Source: Pseudooceanicola batsensis HTCC2597
GTDB taxonomy: Bacteria; Pseudomonadota; Alphaproteobacteria; Rhodobacterales; Rhodobacteraceae
Assembly: GCF_000152725.1 (NCBI RefSeq)
Contig: NZ_CH724131.1
Span: 786,729 to 850,728, forward strand
DNA: 64,000 nt
Reading direction: 5' to 3'
Every line of letters begins with the position of its first letter. The stretch's first letter is position 1. A program made the position numbers and the translations under genes. Shown here piece after piece: positions 45,101 through 47,542 of this stretch. The notes below the pieces were generated by a model that worked only from the letters and a program-made list of their open reading frames with translations, made no database searches and was not told the origin of the DNA.

Positions 45101-46819
45101 GAGGTTGTAGAGCACCTCGTCGTCGCCATCGCCGCCGATGATCAGGTTGCGGCCGTCGCCACCCGCCATCGTGTCGTCGCCGGTCCCGGCGTTGACCACG
45201 TCGTCGCCGTCGCCGCTTTCGATATAGTCGCCCCCGCCCGAGCCGAAGATCAAGTCGTTGCCGAGGGTGCCGTAGATGCTCTCGTCCACACCGGCGCCGA
45301 CGAAGACATCGACCGAGGCCGAGTTGCCGCTGCCCGAGGCCGGCCCCAGCACCCGTTCGGGCATGTAGAAGGACGTCGCGTCGGCACGCGCACGCATGTG
45401 GAAGCGGTCGAAGATCTCGGGCGTATCGGCCCCCCAGCCCCCCATGGCGACATCCGTGGGCGAGGCAAGGCCGGTCCAGCGCAACAGCGTGTCGAACCAG
45501 TTCTCGTCCGTCTGGGCAAAGAACGCGTCGCGGAAATTGACGATGTTGATCGGGTCGAGCTTTTCGTCCAGCCCGAGCTGGTCTTTCCAGAGCGCTTCCG
45601 ACGCGTCGAAGGCCAGGATGTTGCCGTCGTCGGAACGGGTCAGAACGCCCTCCCTGGCGCTCTCGTTGCCCTCGATATCCTGAACCGACAGCGCCGCGGC
45701 GTACTGGACGACGAAATCGGCCAGCGCCTGTTTCACGTCCCGGAAGAGCGTCACCCCGCTCAGCCCGATGGAGGGACTGAATTCGATGAACTTTTCGAAG
45801 AAATCCGAGGGGTTGCCCGCGATGACCGCACCCAGTTCGTCGGCGTCGTCGAACATCGACCAGATGCCGGTATCGCCGAAGGGCCGTTCGCCCTCGTCCA
45901 GCGCGGAATAGGCGATGGCCGAAGCCATGGTGACCGCATCGCTGCCCAGATCCCCCTTGAAGCTCTCGATGTCCGGGATCGTCGCGGCGATCTGGGCATC
46001 GAAGTACGCGTTCCAGAGCTGCTTGCCCACGGTCTGCCAGTCGGTCCGGCCCTCGTCCCGCGCCCAGATCAGGTTGATCAGCAGCGGCATGGAATGCAGC
46101 GTCACCGGGTCCCGCAGGCCGCCGTGGCTGTCGATCGGTTCGTAATCGCTGAAAAAGGCCGTCCGCAGCGCCGCCAGCACCTCTCCGGTGGTCGAATAGG
46201 CGTCGATGCTGGCCCCTTCGAACGGCGGCGGCATGACACCGCCGAAATACCGGTTCCGATAATCTTCGCTGACCTCGGCCAGCGCCCAGAGGACACCCGA
46301 CACGATCTCGTAGGTCATGTGGTCGAAGATCACGCCCTCTTCGCCGTAGGCCGTCGCCACCAGCCCCGCCAGACCGCCCCCGAGCGAATGGCCCGTGGTG
46401 GTGATCTCGCCGAAATCCAGCAGCCCCTCGTCGGCGCTGACAAGGTTGTAGAAGTCCAGCGCGAGCGAGGCCTGGCCGTCTTCGCCGCCCGGCCACCCGC
46501 CGCCGGCCGTCCAGCCGTTGCTCACATCCAGCCAGAGCGGAGAGTTGAAGAAATCGCCGTCGAGACTGGGGTTCGTGCCGCGGTACGAGATGACCACGCC
46601 GTCGCCGATCGACTCGATCTGACTGGTATCGTAGGCCAGCGCGTAAAATCCGCTGTCCTGCCAGTCGCTATAGATCGCGCCGTCTAGATCGTATCCGTCC
46701 CGGGGAAGGAGTGTTGCCGCGCCGATCTGCGCCCCTTCGAGCCGCACGACATCGTCATAATCGCGGTTGTAGACGTCCAGCGACAGAATCGCGAGGTACA
46801 GATCTCTGCTTAATGCCAT
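18113..46819 (-). CDS. Giant (9568-residue) secreted RTX/cadherin-like protein with N-terminal lipase-like domain
   Basis: One uninterrupted frame of 28.7 kb, about 1 MDa. In order (approximate DNA positions): lipase class 3-like alpha/beta-hydrolase (46819-45530; VVISYRGTN at 76-84, nucleophile S145 in GHSLGG); RTX repeats (45320-45110) and a linker; EF-hand-like region starting VIDLDGDG with DRNNNDRIDD and DGDGRITAADL (43570-43140); a ~500-residue non-repeated region (42900-41400); about 30 modules, each of RTX nonapeptides plus a haemolysin-related beta domain ending F-DGT-W (41150-28640); Ig-like tandem-95 domains (28610-26420); a second RTX block (26400-24960); a long array of tandem-95, dystroglycan-like and two true cadherin-like domains (24930-18480); and a short terminal RTX/secretion region. 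It should be exported by type I secretion and fold on binding Ca2+ outside the cell as an adhesin, matrix protein or contact-dependent effector; the role is inferred. The ribosome site is weak. Confidence 0.93.
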   Translation of the reverse strand: MALSRDLYLAILSLDVYNRDYDDVVRLEGAQIGAATLLPRDGYDLDGAIYSDWQDSGFYALAYDTSQIESIGDGVVISYRGTNPSLDGDFFNSPLWLDVSNGWTAGGGWPGGEDGQASLALDFYNLVSADEGLLDFGEITTTGHSLGGGLAGLVATAYGEEGVIFDHMTYEIVSGVLWALAEVSEDYRNRYFGGVMPPPFEGASIDAYSTTGEVLAALRTAFFSDYEPIDSHGGLRDPVTLHSMPLLINLIWARDEGRTDWQTVGKQLWNAYFDAQIAATIPDIESFKGDLGSDAVTMASAIAYSALDEGERPFGDTGIWSMFDDADELGAVIAGNPSDFFEKFIEFSPSIGLSGVTLFRDVKQALADFVVQYAAALSVQDIEGNESAREGVLTRSDDGNILAFDASEALWKDQLGLDEKLDPINIVNFRDAFFAQTDENWFDTLLRWTGLASPTDVAMGGWGADTPEIFDRFHMRARADATSFYMPERVLGPASGSGNSASVDVFVGAGVDESIYGTLGNDLIFGSGGGDYIESGDGDDVVNAGTGDDTMAGGDGRNLIIGGDGDDEVLYNLGSSGVDLTITLSPDIAGEGFGLFDQLTVQLRVEGTDSQGNTVEDLVFNTEEMTLTDKADNVVISKENLLDLFRTSITIDLGEETDSNARDTLSFDQRDLSFFGQQGVFYRNGDVQVTFPHLTLGYQATNFLGAAQPLSVAALLAVEDLLVPDDKVSFTGVDNVTLTDLDDRFSITSDDEGSHSGNGDIKGMGGIDVIYISEVPDGDLSVDGGDDNDIIIVTGGQAVRTAGGAGRDLIINTTPGGELYGDTFSGTQETEGGGIGGFGDDDGGDNADHFWFAPDTTIMDPQKNDILSFYGVPLTGGDASGTSVSFAVGAITGSKEALDAVATGFTYFALINTAATAGLMRTFFDTWLPNIAYIATKNEETGEAVMVIANMTDLLFRIATGQSIADSIDLGDGDVGFTGFQTIRDFTFDTADTFSGPWWEDLGGFQSAEKSAANETGDFGMLFNFPNVFSTIMGGIGQVADQIIKATPAVNFLFEAYDALMLADAAHWLAGAATRLAKNSLWAAGADPLVIDLDGDGIETVSVEVAQVYFDFDLDLFAELSGWLDGDDGFLVHDRNNNDRIDDISEMFGNQFEGGYAELAKWDQVANGGDGDGRITAADLNWVELQIWRDLDTDGATDAGELFSLDELGIVSIDLANDPLDLRTPQGADLLATGFVEFDDGSTVRMFEAIFESLESYTVYAGESGRAPWQQDLDIDSRGYGSMTDLSVAMANDILLGQIVAEAAASMTEPDYFKIREQAGPALSYWGQTLETTRELIPVLLHEDAEGKISLADRAVYLEDDLGGYWTLASGDPVLDGAGQVIDRATIEDILAQATASGETWQVEQAWSPATRGDAVEHRENAPYLMRIVEGRAVIDDFGIQNADGSWRLASGREITDAGGAAIASPTIDDILALERDTGQEWRLEEIGHNPFAKVEVEEIGVRVIDGITVDYTVEVTDQDGTFFVWARNLDRALELQFKTGDSREFALRNYEVDFDTLDEVNSSDDSLHRVEILTPGQFHFATSLAGIEFREEMLSATLDNDTGLIDYKVVEGGSYSTSVDTYDSVITPMIDLVEISMQQYFLASRRFAVRLAVQDGLKPFFEGMEYDAEEDVYRPTTDRELAPVFEAIFAAAPESNEDDAVVDYLTQWQAILSLIYPDYVPRDKKYFFDQGVSLDQPFVMQMILAAYEETPIDLDIRAIANAFAVDERRIVTHEETDTEVRGHDGTNFYYITGGDQTVIGSYDADTQAFDDSNQVDVYFIGKDAGDDIIYDRDIGDHDQLRFTSLRSDEVRAVRDGEDLILFYNDGANFVRLNEQFLGERNIILTNGDRVQTGVEEIVFADGVVWDRYRMSFAVVDFERADADEVDAYYGSGSGDILLGGLNNDYLSGGAGGDTYIFRPGDGNDVIDDLGNFSFGPVQAGMDFLMFRGDITQDTVRLTRDGASENLLITVLDQDGNPTGDSVELVGQFGGVRLNLGAFSEAIGADDGLDFVAPNLIEKIIFEKGTTLDYVDIVDRVIKNAKTDGDDAIYGMLNDNTLDGGAGDDFLTGKQGFDTYIFGRGYGSDVVLDADFGSSLFGPKDDLMTFTDDLRWTDFDYLRDGSGDTLTMRITGTEDEVIFTDFLDEILLVGYINLIEEFEFADGTVWNYLKLLQHYVDIARTEGDDIIYGFETINDRIDGGLGDDRLEGQSASDTYVFAAGYGTDTVFDTSGSETIEFTGILSTEVEFSRTALDLIISLAGTDDRIILENQYVREHRQTHANEFFQFADRTLDYTDFNPEDIDLVGTNAAETITGSNFSETLDGRGGDDLLIGNDGGDIYLFDVGYDQDVIEDTRVRASWHDREDIIVPVDDIVRFGDDITQENVVFTKDGNDLVISVLERTDTLRIRNQFLDLDNGVERFEFADGGFLLISDVEEDLQIEGGNRGDNLIEGNPDNPNSLDGRQGDDTLVGGTAADIYAFGADYDFDRIVERTDAEGVIDLVQFGASVTRDALRITRDGDDLIIDLGNGSDVLTIVGGLGSTRVEQFRFGDGSTLSLDEIIDRMLTGTEADEQLVGLDNRDDVIAGGAGSDAMLGGDGDDSYRFGYGDDSDSIFDSSGFDRVVFGAGITAETISFTNVDGDLLIRLAATDERLVILGGYSANPVEIFEFEDGTELGIAEIRAMIRAEESSASQDILRTADFEDGVPLAAGQGNDLNILSEGGQVIFRLGDGMDRFEMAPGAGSAAIVLPDLTSSAAVVRAADGSSDDLIVSFPASGDQLEIAGALGAGAVPSLHFADGVIWGAAELVQASVNAQTSAGSDAVRGSDLADVIDGGLGDDLLQGARGDDSYMFARGDGQDVIEDEHGTDTLYLAGYRPEDVRVERLASDRDDLLMTFVAENDAIIIRNAVIDFVEFTDGTIWSRDVLLDLANAIGSDADDFLLGTNGAEIYRPGFGNDVIFDGFGEDVYTFSRGDGQDRIVARDHVDGYGKILFGSDIAPGDVTAKRDADGNIILMIEGTDDRLTLVDPVDDPDAIVGTVEYSDGTSFSLAQIARGIPGTDGDDHIIIGSGPLAPGAEPGTDVFGREGNDWLETGRGADVVHGGLGNELLQGHSGGDTYFFGLGDGQDTIADIERETDGIIDRIRFEAGILPDDIEFLSVGPRDLVIGIAGTGDRITIRDMFANVGRDSAIERFVFADGTTWELDEILARATTGDASSETIDLGTIYRADATVSGGAGDDVLLGGRGDTEYRFDPGDGRDEISEAQDWNGSSDTVRFGAGILAAEVVATRQDDDLLLRFTGSQDQLLIRNQFRSSWDPVESFVFADGLTLTAQEMAATVVTEETAQRLLHPSVPGATPFADPLFSRAAAGEDIGDEPGGGTGEGGTGTANLPRTLIAQDGTVDLFEFFVPEVDDNAALITIIGFETGDLGDKLDIRLASGLAGEVVARQEGADTYVFFVDDGEHDLDAARRLIRLEEVDVNDLTLGNFNGAPFASAAPQVITGDGTAEELTGGWGDDEVNGGGGDDLLRGLQGNDFLRGGNDNDTYRFDTGFGQDIVSDNGWSNNSVADVVEFGPGFDPQDMRVTADADDIHISFEGLDDRLTLENTINNANYRIELLRFDDGTEFTHAQLVAMIWAASDADQIIHGGYEAETLDGGGGNDTIQSRNGDDTLTGGTGNDVLSGMNDNDTYRFELGFGQDVVSDNGWSNNSGADVIEFGPGIDPADLIARATANDLILTFAGSEDRIRIENTINNADYRIESLVFDDGTVLTHADLVAMAWAPTDEDQRIDAGYAAEALNGGGGQDSLYGKDGEDTLTGGTGSDFLRGGNQSDTYHFEAGFGQDIVSDNGWSNNSGADVITFGPGIDPADLVVRATANDLILTFAGSEDRIRIENTINNADYRIESLVFDDGTVLTHADLVAMAWAPTDEDQRTDAGFSAEAIEGGGGSDSLYGRDGEDTLTGGTGNDFLRGGNQSDTYHFEAGFGQDIVSDNGWSNNSGTDVITFGPGIALEDIVVRATASDLIISISGTEDRIRIENGVSNADYWIETLLFDDGRTLIRADLVAMAWAPRDTDQRIDTAFAAEAVDGGAGNDTIHTNDGEDTLTGGFGNDFLRGGNQSDTYHFEAGFGQDIVSDNGWSNNSGADVITFGAGIALEDVRVQATASDLIISIAGTQDRIRIENTVGNANYRIESLLFDDGRSLTHADLLAMAGGPAVPGVTQAGLSVGETITGGSGDDSLDGQGGGDEISGAGGNDTILGGLGGDTMAGGAGDDALFGGSGDDVYEFASGDGVDVITDALGADRIAIGAGIDPADIVVSQRGGTDIILQVSNSGDRIEMIGAMSGANARIEEVAFADGTVWSHADLLAVLTDGTAAAQTIVGLDGDDVLDGQGGDDSVLGLQGDDEIVGGTGSDMLFGGSGDDTLDGGTGGDLLAGEAGNDVYDFAPGDGSDTVTDSQGVDGLSFGAGIAPGDVRVVQQGEDLVLRIAGGEDRVVLQDVLSSASREIETVAFDDGTVWTHAQLVAMAEMADGPHETITGTTGADTIAAGTGDDSVSGLAGADEIDGGAGSDTIAGGTGNDTITGGAGADALTDTGGNELYHFATGDGPDSITDTSGTDAIQLGVGIAETDVEIRQDAGGTDLILRIAGTEDRIHLVGALSNPDNAIEELRFDSGAVWSFAQMLAASQAASDAPDAIFGTGISDSLSGGTGDDAIDGRSGDDELSGGAGADTVTGGDGNDTLDGGTGPDLLLGGAGDDSYLLDIGFGQSTIDDASGTDRVEFGTGVLATDVSVRKTAEGFELRIGQTEDRLTLRDAASGAGVIETVAFADGTEWDAAELLRRATSGTPGPDSHVGTDGADELIGLAGDDTLEGLAGADLLDGGADDDMLSGGADADEMRGGAGNDLLVGGTGGDLYVFRAGDGVDTIDDQGDATADTLRIEGYALDDVRFSQTGADGADLTIRFDASSDRIVVTGAFAGDDAATIEEVVIADSLATLTLADIEARVRPDVGADGDTVYGDADANTLNGTSLGDYFEGGAGADTMSGGSGDDIFGDIVADDAVDSMTGGEGRDTYRFLPVNPVAADIAEDVITDFTPGDDGDIIRLVSSTPNPFASGRVQILQDGADTILRVNDGEGAGRSVLRLEGVDAGLLTAANFGGVSIETESTTITDDESASLIAGGPLGDVILGNGGADTIDGFGGADSIAGGADGDLIRGGFGNDHLAGQEGNDDIFGGAGNDILSGGAGDDTLTGGSDEAEFSGHDIFHGGLGDDALSGGAQNDIYLFGANDGRDTVTDTGGTDLIEFDADVAPGDVSVVRIGDDLELRVAGGTTRVLITGAVADPVGTDIEAIAFDDGTTWDRAALLARAMEATEGDDMLVVLVGDTLNGLGGNDTLTGNDAANTIAGSGGDDLLRGQGGDDVYEFGLGDGQDVIEDGAGDNAVVLGAGITPEDVRLVRGKATVMLEIVGTGDRIDLGWAPDPAMAIREVRFASGEVWTAQTLVDMALAGTAGDDVIHGSDGAETVAGGDGDDRLITHDGADDLSGGAGVDLLEGGDGDDTYRFGLGDDQDRVSDTGGNADTIVLGAGIAPGDVRVAQSSDGSAIILVVGTDGDRLRIEDALGDGKVETVQFEDGTVWTVADLLAQVPTGLDDYIYGDEFDNPIEGGPGDDRTSGGAGNDTYRFSAGDGRDIIRDGATSPADQLVIAGYAASQIRFTRLGTDSTDIAVQFTGSDDQIIISDGISLAGRGIEQIVLEDEGTVFTIPDIVARLVDDQAGEGDDTIFGSDGDDDLAGGTGNDLIVGGDGDDTYRYASGDGDDRIDALGRGDSRLILSDYAVDDVVSALRGGPQSLDLVLTLPGVDDRIVLIDALGAVNGSPGSLLIEFSDGTVWDRAAMRARTLEDVQGAGDDNLWGFDGADVVHFSEGDDFAAGGSGADRYVFGVGDGNDWIDDDGLSSSETDIVELIGFSADDATVSRLFRGSDTVLMQFAGNETDSLTIIDALAPDARGIEQYIFEGGEVWTRDTILDLLGNSAPTANDDGFFSVTTGAELVISLADVLRNDFDADNDPLRVVEVDGSPDGSAYLDGEGNLRFTAEDGFTGATTISYRITDDRNAFAEAEINVNVRPVAQALDDTGFAVAEDDFLTIRVERLLSNDVDGDRMIVGQVFDAVNGTVSLSSDGNIGFTPDADYVGPAQFTYAANTPEGGRAEAIVHIDVTPVNDAPEARADRGFVTDEGAPLIINPAALTGNDLDIDGDLLSVGSVTSSGDLFVSINAAGNIEITPRDDFFGEASFGYTATDPDGLTSSSTVTITVNPVNDEPEAVDDRFELTQQGDPILEDNPIVISLARLIANDIEKDGDDLTLIDVRSTVGGKATLLDNQTVLFEPAANFNGEASFEYVVDDGQGATDSARATIVYQAVNDRPNARNDHYGDDALVNVLRGRQNEVLTIPIIELLKNDYDVEGFAVTFENATGGVNGDLVVENGNVIFTPDEDFYGEATFGYSITDPEGAVDGGFVTMYFEATGSAPPQAIRDQIFVAEDIPTVIRLETLLGNDTDVDAEDALQIIGWRHLNGLPDAFKFGFDAVGPVNGTLELNADGDLLYTPFIDANFSSGFVYLLTDNADGTAEGFVDIVIIPSNDDPTITDDPGFVTPFEVPLVIRAADLVFNDFDIEQADHDLDGTRDDDLDDPDRARPTFVGVDRILDPVELAQGNYVDVGSFEIVTFRGEDFLVARFEDGFSGDVIIEYRIADEEGLEDTGYAFATVADFYGRELTGTPLIDYIEGNALDETIHGYRRDDWVVALAGDDTIQTGDGNDLIEAGSGDDVIDGGDGGDDIRGGEGFDMVRFAGSNTGVRADLATLIGQGGYAQGDLYVSIEGFEGTEFGDTLGGDAADNLLRGLDGNDEIEGRGGVDTIEGGSGDDLLDGGAGGDSIDGGAGDDTATYFGSDAAVRISLADGTASGGWAEGDTLSGVENLIGSELDDDLEGDSGANALFGNRGADVLTGGSGDDLLNGGRGADMLFGGDGVDTADYTLSVEGITIDLAAGTAAGGDAEGDVFDSIEIIQASYHDDDLRGDANDNRFRGSRGEDYIDGRGGFDTADYARADEAVAVDLSLGQGTAGEAQGDTLISIEKLIGSIHEDTFTGSAGDDVFDGGFGNDLLRGEAGSDSYLFGLDSSEDVIEEQGDASDIDRLVLNAGIETKDVSLIRQGDTLFVEFERDDGFLIDTVTVTDHFLGRETGIEEIVFGDGTVWDRDAIEDRLREGRFNAVDDLVRLGVEDELLVIDPADLIANDAEAGIEDLVFLSVQNAQFGTVSLNDDGMIEFLGAQDHFGDAFFAYTVRDPLGRESTARVEVNLSPVNDAPVANDDPLVYGIEDVPLRIRIENLLANDYDVDGDAEMEGLRIVSAQPLVNVEGEGLRPYLKRPEYDGEATDATWKIDGQYIEFLSRPDHFGFAGFRYVLSDKDGATDTADVEIYFAPVNDAPRIRDRAESAKLEEVTEFTVDQLMSKVYDIEGDTFEFVGLHIGADGNASRNGSETFDAEAGIIYYTPAQLGEAAISFDVIDARGAEATLEFNIEVRPQNLAPRARDDRGIRALEDEIILIDPQVLLANDGDPDGDPVFFQEVYRFAENGKVRVTDDGMIEFAVRPNYNGTASFEYTINDGRGLTDTATAYITVLPRNSGPELRNDLVTGLEDGPQYVIPAEAFGNDLDVDGDVIFFQSTELLGAFVTRFLSPDYTVEAKSLNNGDLPAWLFFDADSLTFSGTLPADEEGEVEIAVFVTDPSNGAVHPFRFFFDAEDAGDLAAGLSVEDAVMGGFELRAPFEWSMEGATDDVATFDIAQGSFAAQAIGGRPLPYWLAFDAETRSLVHSGFEPDEDEDPARIQIVFTPEGLPALAENVHRSTDRGFTLEFVIDPTQSLDAINAILAGDTTLEDLGLFGLDLSAAQSLEVTRESGAPLNSWLNFDAETLTFSGMPPSEYVGAVPVRIDVEGSGDLPTMSIITEVVVDETFEVVPESDEYITISDFPERINVHTPNDYNGSLAFTYHANDEKGGESGDPAIIVFNVTPERELPVAGDDLVGLFENGQVTFSVTGLLANDRDDDGDTLRVAGFAEPANGSISVTLGVVEADAPASLTPLSGGSWSATLADGTDLPDWIAIDPATGAMTATVPLDVLGTFEVLFINSDGTTSQSETRSFTFDGNADATVTYVPDPGFAGEDPLVYTLTDFTDGTSEGTVVLDVASLLDPPVAVTDEVSVLEDGTLTLTPADLTANDYDVDGDPIRFLDVLEPFNGTVRFDGADIVFTPTPDFDGKAGFSYRVTDDNHGESTGLVSVTVISTNTAPEAVTDVFQAVEDTPYEFTIEDLLANDTDLDGDAISFVSIQSEIGDARIIELPDGRYQFVPDENINGTRSFSYSITDGRLTDRGTVTFDIEAVNDAPIANQDGHFLGNQDEPFVIDFADLLFNDRDVEGDGFRIVDVFDGDNGTVVRDGDTAVFTGRQGYFGDGGFHYRVTDDHGASSTGYATVLVLPQFDVPVAVSDAGIEMLEDSYVEIDPADLMANDDIPLGSEVTFLGLTGPGVTELENGFYRVTAAPDFFGELVLRYALTNETGFEVPTTVTIDVLPVSDAPVAVDDSLVVKEDQSLTIFVTALTENDYDVDRDAIELTRILDTVGVAVELTEDGQVIVTPDVDFTGIGGFDYELRDSTGITTTAHVRVKSEAVNDAPEIAPIEVLEGTEDTAFSITLPAGVVSDADGDALLIELRGPDGAALPAWIEFDPETLTLTGTPPQDFNGDVLLELSASDAREETLAEVTLNIAPVNDAPVPGVVAATVSEDDDPLEIDLLAGATDIEGDALSVLDATAVASDGRVLNGVVSFSGATALLVPGAFGGLEAGESVTIEIGYLVFDGDLASEASATLVVEGANDLPGFEAGQSFSVAENTVEVGTVQAYDPDGEALSFSFQAGGADNDLFVIDAETGALSFKAAPDYEAPAGADNTYELRLGVSDGVEVDIQSFTVSVTDEDETDPDNTPPVVTGESAETAEDTRLDLAVADLLANDSDADGDDLTITAVSALNGQVSLGQPFSGTGDMGFYVSYTPGANYHGPDTITYTVSDGRGGQIEGEIAVTVTPENDDPVAVDDTGYVTSEDTPLVLTGLLDNDSDADGDALTLAPVSSNLTLQGGELVFTPAADATGTVLAVYSVSDGNGGTDTATVEIEVLPVNDLPEVTDAALSTDEDVPGVIDLLPYITDVDSTGFTFAVKAGEEPQHGQVTLSAEGALTYTPAADFAGLDSLVLTVDDGGGVAVEATLSITVEPVNDAPQVSAAGPFEVDENSREVGTIAATDAEGDTLTYGIAAGKDGALFEIDATNGALFFVVAPDYEAPGGIAGDNSYLLDVTVSDGTESVTTEVEVNVLDLSEGGEPNVIVDTPGVRDYLLGTAGSDVFVFGGGFGEMARGMGGADTYDMTATLANGARDATRIFDWSADDTLTGITLADVNLSAVRELPTAVLFAYGPDNDMLTITGEVSGGVASLFDPL
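31240..31462 (-). other. Internal type I secretion target-like segment in the giant protein
   Basis: The segment starts DVITDFTPGDDGDIIRL, continues through DGADTILRVNDG and ends LEGVDAGLLTAANF. This is the pattern usually seen at the C-terminus of type I secreted proteins, but here it is followed by more than 4000 residues. Confidence 0.55.
34080..36210 (-). repeat. Five 432-bp tandem repeats within the giant RTX gene
   Basis: The anchor coding for SDNGWSNNS recurs at 34286, 34718, 35150, 35582 and 36014, a spacing of exactly 432 bp (144 residues) each time. Each unit holds RTX nonapeptides, the DTYHFEAGFGQDIVSDNGW block and a beta domain ending in DDGT-LTHADLVAMAW. Neighbouring copies are almost identical in DNA, unlike the diverged modules on both sides, so the expansion is recent. 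Confidence 0.93.
36232..36465 (-). other. Second internal secretion-target-like segment in the giant protein
   Basis: A segment reading IIGFETGDLGDKLDIRL, then GADTYVFFVDDG and LEEVDVNDLTLGNFNG, resembling a type I secretion C-terminal domain. It lies between the first set of haemolysin-related modules and the 432-bp repeats, after a Gly/Glu-rich linker (about 36600-36545). Confidence 0.5.
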
Positions 46820-47328
46820 GATCGGAAAACCCCAATATCAACAATGGATTTCCGCGCAAATTGCGGAAAAGACAAATTAATTTCAAACAGCGCGGCGATC
46901 CGCCCCCGGGTACGGGAAGGTTTGCCAGCAGTGAAAATGACTGACGCCGCTCCCCTTGATCACAAGTTTAGCGGCGGAAATTTTGCCCTGTCAAAAGAAT
47001 TGGGGCGCGCGCGCTCTCCCACGGGCGCTGGCAGCGGCGGCATTAAGGTATACTATGAAAACAAATCCGCTATGCAGTGTGTTCATGTCTTGTCTGCGGT
47101 TCGCGGATTCTTGCCGCGAAATGACCGGTTTTTCGAAGCGAACGCCGCGAACCGACCTCGATTTGTCGCTTTTTCACACCGATCGCGCGGAGGCCTCGCA
47201 GACGCCTCCCGCAGCCTGAATCGCGTTGCATTTCCCGGATTGATCGACTCGTGCAAACGGATTATCTGCGATTCACGGGGCGGCGGTCGCCTCGTGCGAT
47301 TGCAACCAGCAACCATCAGGAGGGCGAG
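46820..47328. other. Intergenic region between the giant gene and a small membrane protein gene
   Basis: About 510 bp, locally AT-rich (46840-46890, 47040-47075). It must hold the divergent promoters of the giant gene (leftward) and the 40-residue protein gene (rightward). TATACT at about 47049 could be a -10 element, but no matching -35 is clear. Confidence 0.5.
47100..47120. promoter_or_regulatory. Inverted repeat TTCGCGG-N7-CCGCGAA upstream of the giant gene
   Basis: Perfect 7-bp arms with a 7-bp spacer, 281 bp upstream of the giant gene and about 210 bp upstream of the small membrane protein gene. A further CCGCGAA half-site lies about 30 bp to the right. It is a candidate operator for a dimeric regulator; no regulator can be named. 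Confidence 0.35.
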
Positions 47329-47451
47329 ATGCTGACACGCGACGACATGATCCGTGAATATCGCGCGCGCGGAGCCACGTTCCCGGCGCTGCTTCTCGTC
47401 TACATTGTCATCCTGGGCACCATGGGGGCGACGGCTATGGCCATCGTCTGA
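47329..47451 (+). CDS. Small single-pass membrane protein (40 residues)
   Basis: The start MLTRDDMIREYRARG follows a near-consensus AGGAGGG site 5 bases upstream, far better than any upstream start in the same frame. Residues 1-17 are polar with Arg and Asp/Glu. Residues 18-40 (TFPALLLVYIVILGTMGATAMAIV region) form one hydrophobic helix running to the C-terminus, giving a tail-anchored or N-in topology. A perfect 12-bp hairpin with a T-run follows 46 bp after the stop, so it looks like a monocistronic, actively expressed gene. I do not recognise the family; the function is unknown. The adjacent gene on the left is the giant RTX gene, divergently transcribed. Confidence 0.72.
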   Translation: MLTRDDMIREYRARGATFPALLLVYIVILGTMGATAMAIV

Positions 47452-47497
47452 CGGCGTCGGACAAGCAGACGAGAGAATACAATGCACGGTAACGGGT

Positions 47498-47531
47498 AGG
47501 ACCAGTCGCTATACGGCGACTGGTCCTTTTT
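47498..47531 (+). terminator. Rho-independent terminator after the small membrane protein gene
   Basis: Perfect 12-bp stem (AGGACCAGTCGC paired with GCGACTGGTCCT), 6-base loop and TTTTT. It lacks a T-run on the opposite strand but may also serve as the 3' hairpin of the leftward ABC-transporter operon, whose last stop is at 47543. Confidence 0.9.
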
Positions 47532-47542
47532 CATTGCCGCGG

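Noticed and set aside
32156..46687. Very long plus-strand frames (2085 and 2355 codons) opposite the giant gene
   Set aside because: Same codon-composition shadow of RTX repeats. No domains, and the minus frame is continuous and modular.
18113..46819. CRISPR-like interpretation of the regularly spaced repeats
   Set aside because: The repeats are in frame and encode RTX and beta modules; units are contiguous without unique spacers.
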